DNA of 64,000 bases from Tilletiopsis washingtonensis (taxonomy: Eukaryota; Basidiomycota; Exobasidiomycetes; Entylomatales), in assembly GCF_003144115.1 (NCBI RefSeq), contig NW_020312012.1:357442-421441 (forward strand). The letters run 5' to 3'. Positions 24,301-34,922 of the stretch are shown piece after piece (positions within the stretch are counted from its first letter, which is position 1; every line of letters starts with the position of its first letter). The notes under the pieces are model-generated. The model saw only the letters and a program-made list of their open reading frames with translations. It ran no database searches and was not told where the DNA came from. Both the position numbers and the translations under genes were made by a program.

Positions 24301-24811
24301 CCGACTTGTCCGCCAGCTGCTTCCTTCTCTGTTCCCAGACATTCACGCCTGACGCAGCAGCTACGGGCTGCGGCCGCTGCGCAAGGGCGTCTGAGCGCAG
24401 GGCCGCGCTGGCGGCAGTGGGCGACTGCGCAGCAGTCTTGCCTTGCGAGGCGCTGGCACTAGCCGCTGGAGCCGACGCGGCTGCGATCGTAGATGACGCT
24501 GCCGCGGGGTGCGCTGATGGTGTCGAGCTCGAGCTCGTGCTGTTCGGCGCATCGGCGCGCCCGTTGGCGCTCTTGTGCGCTGTGACGACCCTCCATGCGC
24601 CACTGCTACTCGAAGCAGGCTTGGGCGGCGCAGGCGCCGCTGGTGGCGGACTCAGCTGCGTGAGCGTCGGAGTGCTGCTGCTTGTCGAGCTGCGTGCCGC
24701 AGCCGAAGAGTCTGCGCTGCTGCGCGAGCTGTCCTCCTTCGCACGCCGTAATCGCTCAGCGTACGAGAGCGCCGAGCCCTTGCCCGACGCGGCAGAAGAC
24801 CACGCGGACAT
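21392..24811 (-). CDS. La-motif RNA-binding protein (LARP1/Slf1-Sro9-like)
   Basis: Exon 1 is 21521-24811 and a proposed exon 2 is 21392-21469; 1122 residues in all. Residues ~890-980 form a La motif (HQLLKQIEFYFSERNLQGDF, then a helix with FNRVQRLTSDLALVRDTL). The rest is low-complexity Ser/Ala/Pro sequence with an Arg/Gly stretch (RGRGSRGRGRGGR, ~790). The family binds 5'-TOP or poly(A)-proximal mRNA and tunes translation of ribosomal-protein messages, a TOR-linked role. The start at 24811 (MSAWSSAASGKGSALSYAER) is preferred to 24961 because the upstream stretch is not conserved in character. The last intron (51 nt, GTGAGC...CTCCAG with GCTGAC branch) extends the tail by 25 residues ending PPVSNGA. 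If it is unspliced, the frame ends at 21482 instead. Confidence 0.85.
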
Positions 24812-25839
24812 GCTCGCGAGCGAGAAGTCTGCTCGTGCTGGCGCAGGTGCAACGCTTCCTGCCTGCACAGCACTGCAGCTGACGTGCCTGTCTGCGCAGT
24901 CCGAAGGTTCGGCGAAAGGAAGCCAGTGGCTAGAGCAGCTCGTCAGTGGTTGCCTTCTCAAATGCTAGCCGAATGAAGCGCAAGGCAGCAATAAAGCAGC
25001 GACTTCAGCGAGCAACAGAGCAGAGACAGCTCGACCGAGCCTGCGAAGCTACAGCACGAGCTCGACGCCACCACTGCGGTTTTCAGCACAGACCGGACGT
25101 GCCTACTGCCCCCCCCCCCCCCCAAGACAGCCCGCCAGCACAGTGGCAAGCGGTGCCGCGCCAACATGCGCATGTATGCGGAGAGACTCGAGCCGCGGCC
25201 TGCGCACTCACGCTTGTCGTCGCCTTGCGACGTCCCAGACTGCCCAGCCCCTAGTCGCGCAAGCAGCACAGGCCGCGAGGGTGCCAGTGAGCGGCGCGGA
25301 GCTCGAATGTCAGGGAGGAGCGCTGAGGACGGCTGTGCGTTCTGCACGAGCAGCGGCGCAGGTCGGACGAGTGGGCCGTGAGTGTGCGAGATGCGAGAGT
25401 CAAGAGGAGACGGGCTGCGGGACGTGGTGGTGGAGAGGTCGCTCGATGATGCGGCGTCAGGGCGCCGGCCTCGTCGCGGCTGCGCTAGTCGACGCTGATG
25501 GACGTGTGAGTGCCTTCAAGGACTCGGCCGCCGCGGCCGCCGCCGCCGCGCGCCGCGCGCCGCGCCGCGTGCATTTACGCGCTCTGCGGCTGCGCATGAT
25601 GAGCTGCGCCTTCTTCTTGTCCGACCTCGAGTGATCGCCCTTGTTTGTCTACCACCAGCTCGCCGCACGCCGGCCTTCAAGAGACACGCCAAGATTCCCG
25701 CACTGCTCATGCACACGCGCGGGGGTTGCCGCTGCAAGTCATGGAAGGGCGCGGCCCAATGGACCGGGTCCAGCATCTCATTCTTCTTGTCTGGCATCTG
25801 TCTCCGACGGCACAGCTGTCGGCGTGTGCCGCACATCGC
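24812..25839. other. Intergenic, upstream of LARP-type gene
   Basis: Promoter and leader of the LARP-type gene followed by the 3' region of the cutinase-like gene. It holds a 15-base C homopolymer and a CCG/GCC-rich stretch near 25529-25568. No coding region is supported. Confidence 0.4.
25109..25123 (+). repeat. Poly(C) tract, 15 bases
   Basis: Fifteen consecutive C about 300 bases upstream of the LARP-type start codon, read directly from the sequence. It may be polymorphic or a sequencing-length artefact. Confidence 0.9.
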
Positions 25840-26808
25840 TCAGGAGCCGAGCGTCTCGCGCAGCTTGGCCGCCGCAAAGGCGATGGCCTCGGCCTGCTCC
25901 GGACTGCCCTGGTAGCACGTGCGAGACGGTCAGCTCCGGCTGCAGCTGTGCGCTCGCTCGCAGACGCCCACGCACCTCGTACAAGACGTGCGTCAGGCCC
26001 GGCTGGCCCGAGCAGACAGCGTCGAGCACCATGCAGTAGTCTTGCGTCTTGTCGGCGTACCGGCGAGGTGTCGAGAGCACATAGTACGCCACGCTGCGAG
26101 GGTCTAGTCAGCCTCGCCGCCGCGCGCTGCTCCTCGAAGCCCGCTCACCCTGCTCCGACGGTCGCTGAGCCCGCCGACTCGCGGTTCCACGAGCGCCAGT
26201 ACGGGCTGCCGTACAGAACGACGGCGCTGATAGCATCGAAAGGCAGCGCCTCATTGTTGAGCGCCTGCACGACGACCATGGCGCCCTCGGAGTAGCCCAG
26301 CAGTACGAAGACCTGCTCCGGGCAGCGCGCGCGCTGGGCATTCACATGCGCCACCAGTCCTGCAGCACCGACGGACGGATCGATTGCGTAGTTGATGCCG
26401 GCCGGATAGATGAGCTGCCGACGCTGTCAGCGACTATGAGCATGCATCGTTCGCAGCGCTCACCTCGTAGCGCTTGCCGCCGGGAACCGCTGCGAGGATG
26501 CCGTCGACGGTGTCCTGGCTCTTCTCCTCGCCCTCCTGAGGCTCGAAGGTGCCTGCCGAAGCGACAGCTCAGTCAGACTGCCTCAACGACGCGTCCGATC
26601 GATGCCTACCTCGGGCCGAGACGACCTGGTATTTGCTGCAGCGCTGCACCTCTTGTCCGACAGCGGGGATGATGTCGCCCACTTGCTGCAGGCCGTCCGA
26701 GATGAGCGGCGAGATCGGATCCGGGATGTCTGGCAGCTTCGGCGCCAGAGGCGCGGCCAGAGCGCATGAGACGAGCGCGGCGAGGACGCTGGTGGCGAAG
26801 ACACGCAT
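25840..26808 (-). CDS. Secreted cutinase-like serine esterase
   Basis: Five exons in order (26610-26808, 26464-26552, 26149-26414, 25976-26093, 25840-25908) encode 246 residues. A signal peptide covers ~1-19 (MRVFATSVLAALVSCALAAP). The cutinase fold is shown by YQVVSARGTFEPQEGE near the first strand, the nucleophile elbow GYSEGA (catalytic Ser), the C-x3-D-x2-C box (YCMVLDAVC) carrying the catalytic Asp, and the His in GLTHVLYEG. These match the Fusarium cutinase triad and second disulfide. Family members hydrolyse cutin, acylglycerols or polyesters outside the cell. Most cutinases have GYSQG; here Gln is replaced by Glu. The last intron (67 nt) is inferred to reach the C-terminus SPEQAEAIAFAAAKLRETL. 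Confidence 0.88.
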
Positions 26809-28479
26809 GACTGGGTGAATGGGCTGCTGAGGTGGCTGAAGAGTGATGGAAGAACGGAAGATGAAGAGGTCGCTGAGCCAGGCTTATGAGGCGCTCCGTT
26901 CTCTTTCTCTACTCTGTGCTGCGTCTGTCGCATGATGTCCCGGCTGTCGAGTCTGGCAAGATCGGGCCTCGTCTCACCTGCGCCATGAGCTGACTGCATT
27001 GCTCGTTGATCATGCGACTCATCGCCGCTAGGAGGACCTGCCGGGGCTAAGACCCCGCCTGATTCCACGCAACTGCATCTCTCAGCACAGCGAAGCTCGT
27101 CATCGTGGTCCCGCCCCTCTTCTCGCTGCGAGGCGTTGCGGCTAGGGCGCGACGGGACGGGCAAGGCGCCGAAGCGCTGGCTAGCGCGGCTGCGCATGAG
27201 CAATATGGACTGGTACGCAGTCAACCGTCGAGCTTCGGCATCCGAGCCTGGAGAGCGAGCGATCTACGTGCTCGTTTTCCGGCTTCGCAAGAGGTCGTGA
27301 TGAGATGCCGGTGGGAGATGAGGGCGCCGTCACTATGCCGTACGCGTGGCGCCTCAGCTTGCCCTCTCCTCGGATGTCAGACTGTTTGTGTGCCTCATTT
27401 CCGGCGTCTAGGTAGAACAGGGTGCATTTCGTGACGAGAGTAGCAAGATTCTGGGGTCAAACGGAAGTGGTTTGCGGTCGTTCCAGCACGGAATCGCCGG
27501 CAAATGGAAGGCTCCGACGGCCTTCCCGTGTGTCCTCTCGCACGCCAGACCCGTGTGATACGCCTCTCTGTCGAGCACTGCTCAGGCTACCAGCACTGTC
27601 CTGATTGGTGCGGCCGCGCTACGTGCCGTGATTGGTGCCAGCTGCGATCAATCAGAAGCTCGTCTCCGTGATGCTGGTGTATGATGGTGCATCGCCAGTG
27701 CGGGGAAGAGGCAAGTCCATGCACGACGCCCTGCGCATCTGCACCTCGCGTCTGCTCCCGCGACTTGCGTCTACGCTGCGCACCTGGTGCTGCTGGGATG
27801 CTGCTGAGCAGCTTGCAACACGCCGGCGCAGGATGAGATCTACGGCTTGGCTCCTGTCACAGCAGCGCATCTGTGTCGCAAGCATTGCCACGCTAGCGCT
27901 AGCGCGTCATCAAAGTGCCGTCCAAGCCACGACCGCGCCCTCATCAACGGCAGCACTTGCACCTGCACGGGCAAGGTGAGGCGCAGCGCCAGCAGTCACA
28001 CAAGCAAGGAGAAGGCAGGATGAACGAGTGCGATTGCAGCCGGAAACAAAGCACGCTCGTCGAGGTGGCTTTTGCCGGCTTTGGGACGACGCACACGCGG
28101 TGTGTGGCAGGGTTGAGTACTGTATAGGCAGCGAAAGGACGGTGGTGAAGTAGGCGAAGAGGCGGATGCGCGTCTCCATGACAGCGTCCCGGGCAAGCAG
28201 GACGGCTGGAAGGGACCGAAAGCACGGGAGTCGCAGGTGAAAGGGAAAGACTATGTACGCGTGGGCGCGGCCAGCGTTGGGCGGGTGAGCAAGCCGTGTG
28301 ATCGAGGAGACGAGGAGACGCTCTCTTCCGCGCAGCGGAGCGAGATGGAGGCAAGGGAAGGCAAAAGGGAGCACGAGTGACGGTGGGCGCAGCACAGCTG
28401 CGCCAGGGCGGAACAGTGAGAGACGGTCTGGAGCCGGCCAGACGGAGGAGCAAAGAGGGCGGTGCGTGTCGCGGCCCGC
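26809..28479. other. Intergenic region
   Basis: 1.7 kb between the cutinase-like start and the stop of the membrane-protein gene. Only scattered short frames are present and no family similarity is seen. The part near 28.0-28.48 kb is probably the 3' untranslated region of the membrane-protein gene, and the part near 26.81-27.1 kb the cutinase promoter. Confidence 0.4.
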
Positions 28480-30270
28480 TTAGAAGGAGACCCGGAAGCC
28501 CTTGTCCATGTTGACGGACAGGTGGTAGTCGCCGCGGGTGCTTGGCGCGCGGGCCAGGTCCTCGCTGCTGTCGGCAGTGACGAGCGTGCGGCTCGTCGGG
28601 CTCTGCGTGGGCGACGAGTGGCTGGGCAGCACGGGCGTGTCGATGCTCTGCACGCTGTCCGGCACGCCGCTGATGTGGCTGTCGCGAGCGTCGGACGCGG
28701 CAAAGGGACGCGTCGGCGCGCTGAGCTCGGCGAAGAGCGCAGCGTCGGAGACGGGCGAGGCCGCGGCGTGGGCGTCGGAGAAGGGCGAGGCGTCGGGCAG
28801 CACCGGCGAGCTGACGATGGGCAGCGAGTACGGGTCCACAGACGAGCGGGCGGCCGAGGAGTAGTGCTTCAGGGTGTCCTGGAGGTCCTCAAGAACCGGC
28901 ACTGGCTTGCGCTGCACGTGCAGCGTCGAGGCCGAGCTGACGCTGCGCTGCAGAGCAGCTGCCTCTGCTGCATCCGACTCCTCCTGCGCGGCGCTCGTGT
29001 GGCTCGTGATGCTGCTAGGCCGGACGTTGGGCGCGGTGCTGTAGCTGTCGAAGCGGCTGTGGCCGTGTGCGGCGCCAGAGAGGGCCGAGTCGCGAGCGAG
29101 GGACGAGTTGTTGTGCTGGTAGAGACCGCCGGTCACGCCAAGGTCGCCACCGACGATCGAGTCCGAAAAGGCAGAGTTGCGAGCGGCTGCCTCGGTGCCC
29201 TCGGGGATGTGGGCGAACTGGCCGGGGCTGAGGACGCGGGCGTCCGGCGAGTTGGTCGCGCTGAAGTCGACCCACTCTGCGCCGTCGGTGCCGGGCAGCA
29301 CGTCGCCGGCATCCGCACGGCGCATGCCAGCCTGGGCGCCCTGCGACGAGAGGCCGGTGTGCTGGCGCGGGTCGAATGGCGACGAAACCGTGCGCATGTG
29401 TCCGCCCGACGCGGCCGCGCCGCCGCCAAGGAACTTCTCCTTCCACGAGCCGCCGGCGCCGCTGCTCTTCTCGTTGAGCGAGTCGGCACGCGACGCGCGG
29501 CGACGCAGGTACAGCACCACGGCGGCAGCGATGACGAGCATCGGCACGACGATGGCAGCGGCAATGCCGCCGGACGAGACGCCGTTGTGCTGCGAGCTGC
29601 TGCTCGTGTCGGCCGAAGCAGAGCCCAGACCGGCAGCGACGCTGGTCGACGCTGCAGCTGCTGCGCTGGCGCTGCTCATCGCGGCGCTGCTGGCAACGAT
29701 GGAAGAGGCGATCTCCGCCGCAGACGAGGTGAACGCGTCTGCAGACGACGAAGGAAGCGCGGCGACGGAGGAGTCGACGGGCGTGCTGCTGCTGGTGAAG
29801 AGCGTCGTGTCGACGCACGACGAGTCGCCCGAGTCTGTGACGTAGAATGGCGCCGAGTAGGCCGTCACGTCCTGGTTCTCGACGATGGCGATCCAGCGGT
29901 ACGCGCCGGGCGCCACGTACGTGTTCCAGGTGTACGACTGGCGCTCCAGCGGCTGCGCCAGGGCAATGCTGACCGTCGCGACATCGCGCTGGGCGAGTGC
30001 GGTGCGGCGCTGCACCTTGTGAAAGCGGCCGCCGGCGGCGTTTGTGCGGCGCACCACGGAACCGGAGTCAAGCTGCTGCAGGCCAATGTCCAGCGCCGTG
30101 GCAGCGCTGTTCAGGCCGGAGTACGCCCACCTGATCGTGGCGATCTTGCACGTGTACGACGGGCCTGCCTGGATCGCGAGCATGGGCGCGGAGTCACTCG
30201 AGGTGCTCTGCGACGTCGTGCCCGTCTCCAGCGGATCGGGCGTGAACGAGACCGAGTATGTGTCGGACAT
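28480..30270 (-). CDS. Single-pass membrane protein with Ser-rich stalk
   Basis: A single exon of 596 residues. Residues ~1-155 form a beta-rich N-terminal region (TCKIATIRWAYSGL, ERQSYTWNTYVAPGAYRWIA), then comes a Ser/Thr/Ala-rich stalk (~155-228). A transmembrane helix sits at ~231-253 (GGIAAAIVVPMLVIAAAVVL), followed by the basic stop-transfer YLRRRASR. The rest is a cytoplasmic Ser-rich tail. This resembles basidiomycete Mid2/WSC-like cell-surface proteins in layout, but no N-terminal signal peptide is present. A stop lies just upstream of the ATG in the spliced leader frame, so no earlier start is available. A 62-nt intron (30282-30343, GTGAGT...GCGCAG) probably lies in the 5' untranslated region. 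Function unknown; wall sensing is only a suggestion. Confidence 0.7.
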   Translation of the reverse strand: MSDTYSVSFTPDPLETGTTSQSTSSDSAPMLAIQAGPSYTCKIATIRWAYSGLNSAATALDIGLQQLDSGSVVRRTNAAGGRFHKVQRRTALAQRDVATVSIALAQPLERQSYTWNTYVAPGAYRWIAIVENQDVTAYSAPFYVTDSGDSSCVDTTLFTSSSTPVDSSVAALPSSSADAFTSSAAEIASSIVASSAAMSSASAAAAASTSVAAGLGSASADTSSSSQHNGVSSGGIAAAIVVPMLVIAAAVVLYLRRRASRADSLNEKSSGAGGSWKEKFLGGGAAASGGHMRTVSSPFDPRQHTGLSSQGAQAGMRRADAGDVLPGTDGAEWVDFSATNSPDARVLSPGQFAHIPEGTEAAARNSAFSDSIVGGDLGVTGGLYQHNNSSLARDSALSGAAHGHSRFDSYSTAPNVRPSSITSHTSAAQEESDAAEAAALQRSVSSASTLHVQRKPVPVLEDLQDTLKHYSSAARSSVDPYSLPIVSSPVLPDASPFSDAHAAASPVSDAALFAELSAPTRPFAASDARDSHISGVPDSVQSIDTPVLPSHSSPTQSPTSRTLVTADSSEDLARAPSTRGDYHLSVNMDKGFRVSF

Positions 30271-31634
30271 GGTGGTGGAGGCTGCGCAGCGATGATCGCC
30301 TCAGCGTGGGCCCGGCGCTGGCGCAAGGCGCGGCACGACTCACGAGGGTGTGTGGGTCAGGAAGGAAGCCAGCGCAGAGCCGGCGACGCGAGCGAGAGGG
30401 AAAGAGAAGAGCGCTGTGCAGCGATCTGACGCAGAAACGACAGGTTGCTGCGGTCGGGCGGCAGCTGCGCGGACTGAGGCGGGACGAGGCGGCGAGCGCG
30501 ACGTGTGAGGGCGAGGCGAGGGGATGGGAGGCGCGCGCAGGACGCGGAAGGGAGTGGAGAGAGGAGAGCGAGTGATGGGTCGAGAAGGAAGGAGCGATCA
30601 GCCAGGATCGCAAGGAGACTGAGACGGAGAGACTTGAGAGGCGAGAGGCGGAGCGGTGCGTTCGCGGAACGGCTGCGGAGTGGACGGTACGGGTCTTGGT
30701 GTGAGGGTGCGGGAGAGCCAAGGCGCCGGCGGCTGAGAACAAGCCAAGAGGCGGCGCTGCGCGGGGCGAGGCGTGTCTCTGAGGCGCGGCGGAGCGGCCA
30801 CACAGGCGACGTGCCCGAGACAGCGCAAGCGCATGCCGGAAGCGGCACGGCGCGGCGGCAGCCCCCTCGGCACGGCGGCACCGCCAGCGCGCGCCACAAC
30901 ACATTTCTTGTATTCGGCGCGCCCCGCCAGCTGTAGTCGCACATACAACAAAGGACCCGCGCGCAGGTCTCGCTGGGGTTCACTCGAAGCCCGACGCCGC
31001 AACCGCTGCTTGCGGCGGCGGAGGCCCATCTCGACGCCTCGCGCTCCCGACGCATGCGACTCGGCCGCGAGCATGATCGACAAGGCATGCCGCCGCAGAG
31101 GCCGTCTCGTGTTGCTCGAGCTTGTCGGCGCTCGCATGACGAGAGAGCGCGGCGGCGAGCCCTTCATGATGAGGAGGGCGCGGGCGCAGGCACGCACTAC
31201 GCCGGCCTCTGCAAGGGGCGCCGGCGCGGCGCAGCACCGCAGCCGCTGCGCTCGGCACCTCGGCGCCGCGTCACTTCACCCTCAGCTCCTCCAAGAACTC
31301 GCAACGTCCGTGCGAGCTCTGCAACTTCGCATGCGACGGTTCCGGGAACGTTCGTCGATGGGCGGAGGCTGCGGCTGCGGCCCATCTTGCGGCTTACGGA
31401 CGTACGGCACGGCAGCGCAGAGTTGGCGTGGGAGCAGCGCCGCCTCCGCCGCATCCGTCTGCGATGCGCCGCTCCGCCGCCCGCAGCGCCACTCCGCCGC
31501 CCACGCGGCCGCCATGTCTCAGCTGCTTCGATTCGACTTTTACGTGTGACAAGGAGAACATAGTGTAATGAGAAAGAGCAGCGGCCGGAGAACAAGCAAA
31601 TCGAGCAGGCACGGCCGCAAGGCCCGGCGCGCGC
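30271..31634. other. Intergenic, leader and promoter of membrane-protein gene
   Basis: On the minus strand the first ~600 bases upstream of 30270 are rich in CTCTC tracts, as in a long leader, and contain the proposed leader intron 30282-30343. The remaining part up to 31634 is the 3' region of the urea transporter gene. No coding region is supported. Confidence 0.45.
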
Positions 31635-33902
31635 TCAGCTGCTTGTCTCGCCGCTGGGCGAGACGGGCACCTTTTCGTCGTGGCCGATGCTGCTGCTGCT
31701 GCTTGCCGCGGGCGACGGCGTCGGCGAGTGCCGGCCGCGCAGCCGGTTGAGCACGCCGGAGCCGACGAGCCGCAGCAGCGGAATACCCTCGTAGAGCGGG
31801 TAGAGGCCCACGGCCACGAAGGCCAGCACCGACCACGCAAAGGAGACCCACACCCAGCCTCCGAAGAAGCTCCGGGGGAAGATGTAGTCGCGGTACAGGC
31901 TCAGCGGCCAGATGAGCATGAAGACCACTGCAGGGGCGTGGAGTCAGCGAAGCAGCAGCAGATGCAGGCAAGTCCGCGACGCACCGAAGATCGTGCCGCT
32001 GGAAATGCCAGCGAGGATGGTCCACTTGCGCAGCGACGAGGCGTTGTAGCGCGAGTCGTTCTCGATCTCTTCGAGCTCCTTGGCGTCGGCCGAGTCGTTG
32101 TTGCGCGCGTCCCACAGCGACTGCCAGGTGAAGTCTCCGGGGAAGAACAGCACGCCGACCGTGCAAATCACCAGGCCGGTCGCGATGGCCGCGGTGAAGG
32201 CGTAGATCTGCGCAGTAGGTGAGCGAGGGTACGTAGCAGGCCGCACTCGAGAAACTCACGTTGACGTCCTGGCTTCCAAGCGCCGCGATGGTGATGCCGC
32301 CCTCAAGGCGACGCGCAAGGCCAAGCCAGGTGCCGAGACCGGCGGCGAAGCTGATCCAGATGCCCGGGAAGGCGACCCATTTCGGCGTGCGCTCGGACCA
32401 GAAGCTGAAGATCATCTGCGGAAGCGCGGCAGTCGACCAGACACCGGTGCTGCAATCAAAGGGTAAGCATAGGACTAGGCATCCGCCTCGGGCAGCCACT
32501 CACATGTTGTAGAGGAGGCCGAGGTCCACGCCAACGCCATGCAGGAGCGATCCAAACGCGGCCATGAAGATTGTGAAGCCAACGACCACGTAGCGCTGCA
32601 CGCGGAGGATGTCGTCCGGCGTGGCCGACTTCTTGAGGTAGGTCTTGTAGACGTCGTAGCCGCCGATGGACGAGACGGCGATGAGCTGTGCGCTGATGGC
32701 GCTCGTCGAGGACATGAACATGAGCAGCAGCACGGCCGCCGAGCCTCCGGAGCCAAGCACGGCGTTGGCGGCGTACGGCAGCACCAGGCCGGCGCTGACC
32801 TCGCCGGCCGTCATGCGGCGCGGGTAGGTCGGGAAGCTCGTCGACGTCGTCTCGAGTGCGAGGGCAGCCAGGCCGGCCGTCGTGGCGAGGGCCCAGGGAA
32901 TCGAGAACCAGGAGAGCGAGCCGATGAGGTAGCCTGGCACCACGGCGCTCGGGCCGGCGGCGAGGCCCTTCTGGTGGAACGAGGCGTCGTTGAAGACGAC
33001 ACCAGTGTACTCGAGGAACGAGAGCCAGCCGAACTGGATGGCGCCGCGGCTCTTGAGCGTCGTGTAGCTGCCCTGGTAGTTCTCCGACGGGTTGCGCGCC
33101 GCAGCGTCCTGCAAGAGCTGCCACATGCGGCCCGAGCTGCCGATCTGCGAGCCGGTGCTGTACGTGACAATGAAGAGCACGAAGAGGATGATGAAGATGA
33201 TGACGGTGTGCAGATAGTCGGCGAGAATCGTGCCACGCAGGCCGGTGCGCAGCGTGTAGGCCGCGACCGCGAGCGGCAGCAGCCAGAGGCTCGCGTAGAT
33301 GTTGACGTCCGTGATCGAGTTGACGGCCGCGGCAGCTCCGACGAGCACGGAGGAGACGACGAGGATGTTCGTCGAGAGCGCGAAGAACAGGAACGAGAGG
33401 TGGCCGGCGGGGCCGTAGCGGCGGTGAAGGAGCTCGAGGTGCGTGTGCAGCTGCGGGACCTTGGCCTTGAAGCGCACCGCCATGAGCGAAAAGAGCGCCA
33501 CCTGGGACATGTTACCTGCGCCGTAGATCAGAGCGCCAGCGAGACCTTGCGAGTAGGCAACCGTGCACGAGGAGAGACTGTGTAGCGCGTCAGACAGAGG
33601 CAGCGAGGCGTCACGCGCGGCATCCACTCACAGCGTCACGGACCACGTCCAGCCCGAGACGGCACCGGCGGCCGTCAGACCGACGCCCAGCGAGCGACTG
33701 GCAATGGCATACTCGGCCGACGTCTGCTTGACTCCACCGAAGCGGTGCAGCGAGCCTGAGATGCCGACGACGACCTGCTCAGGCGCGTCAGACGTGTCGC
33801 GGGCTGCTGCAGCTTGCAACTCACAATGGCGAAGAAGGCGCCGAGGCCGATGATGACGCCGTAGCCGACGCCCTGAGACAGAGGAGCTGCAGGAGAGTCC
33901 AT
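31635..33902 (-). CDS. DUR3: DUR3-type urea/H+ symporter (SSS family)
   Basis: Six exons in order (33825-33902, 33632-33774, 32504-33577, 32260-32449, 31985-32207, 31635-31927) encode 666 residues, the usual DUR3 length. About 15 hydrophobic segments are visible. Family landmarks are FGGVKQTSAEYAIASRSLGV, SGWTWSVTLLSSCTVAYSQG, ILADYLHTVIIFIILFVLF, SSTSAISAQLIAVSSI and the late FTWQSLWDARNND stretch. The family imports urea, and in yeast also polyamines, across the plasma membrane with proton or sodium coupling. DUR3 genes are usually repressed by good nitrogen sources; no GATA cluster was examined here. The C-terminal tail is Ser-rich and cytoplasmic (HSPTPSPAASSSSS), a possible phosphoregulation site. 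Confidence 0.9.
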
Positions 33903-34922
33903 CTTGGCAGCGAAGCGAAGGTGAGAGGGGAAGGGACAGACGCGAGCCTGGGGGCAGAGCTGCTCGACGCTCGCCTTATGAGTCAAGTCCTGCTCAGGAC
34001 GGAGGAGGGGCTCCGGGTGCGCCGAAGCACTGGAGCGATCGTTTGGACCACCTTGGCCCCTCTCAGCTCTGCAACCAGCTGATCGGAGTCGGAAGATGCA
34101 CCCAGGAGGGAAAGCATGACAGCTGCAGCCGGCCCTGCGGCGGTGGTGTGATAGACGAGGCGTGCTTCGAGGAGCAGCCGACCGGCCGACTTGAGGGCCA
34201 CAAGATGCTTCTGATGCACGCCAACGAGCTAGCGCTGCCGGCCTCCGGCCTTACGGAAGAGACGTGCTATCACCTCCCCCTCGCACGCACGCGCGCGACA
34301 CACACGCAGCCGATCGAAAGGGAGTGCGCTCCTGGCGCCCTGAGCGCGCACGCACTCGGCGTGGCTGGCGAACTCGATGTCCAGGCGTGCGCTAAATGGA
34401 GAAGGTGCAGCGTGTGACACTGCGGAGGTGCCAGATGCTCTCTGCTCTGCGTGCCAGCTGCTCTTGCATCCTCGGGCATGGCGACATTTCGAGGCGACGG
34501 ATAGCGTGCACGCGCAGGCAGCGCGGCGCGGATGACGAGCGCGCGCCGCGCCCCTCGCGCCAGCGGCCTTGCGTGCTTGGCCGGGCGCTGGCGCCACGTG
34601 GGCGCGCCGCGACGCCCGCGCATGCGTGGGAACCGGACCATTCCGCCTCCCCTGGCCCCTCGCACCTCAGCTTGACAGCACAGTGCGCCAGCAAGCCACC
34701 GGCCGGGACCTGCATACCCCGTCTATCAGGGTGCGGCTCGCTCTCGCAGGTCATCTGCCATGCAAGGGTCGCGCCTTGTGCCGCTGTGCAAGGCAACAGA
34801 TGCAGGAACGTCCCGCCCTGCCTCGGACGCCGAGGCGCCAGAGACTCGCTCGGTCTCACACACGGATCTCTGCCTGTCTCAACATCAGCTGATATTCCAA
34901 TGACACCCTGCATGTCTTCGCT
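33903..34922. other. Intergenic, upstream of urea transporter
   Basis: About 1 kb between the transporter start and the epoxide hydrolase stop (both on the minus strand). No open frame with family resemblance is seen. Confidence 0.4.

Noticed and set aside
28462-30429. 655-codon open frame on the + strand
   Set aside because: It lies antisense to the single-exon membrane-protein gene. Its Arg/Val/Gly-rich translation is the mirror of Ser/Ala codons and has no family resemblance.
32539-33585. 348-codon open frame on the + strand
   Set aside because: It is antisense to the main urea-transporter exon, whose protein matches DUR3 throughout.
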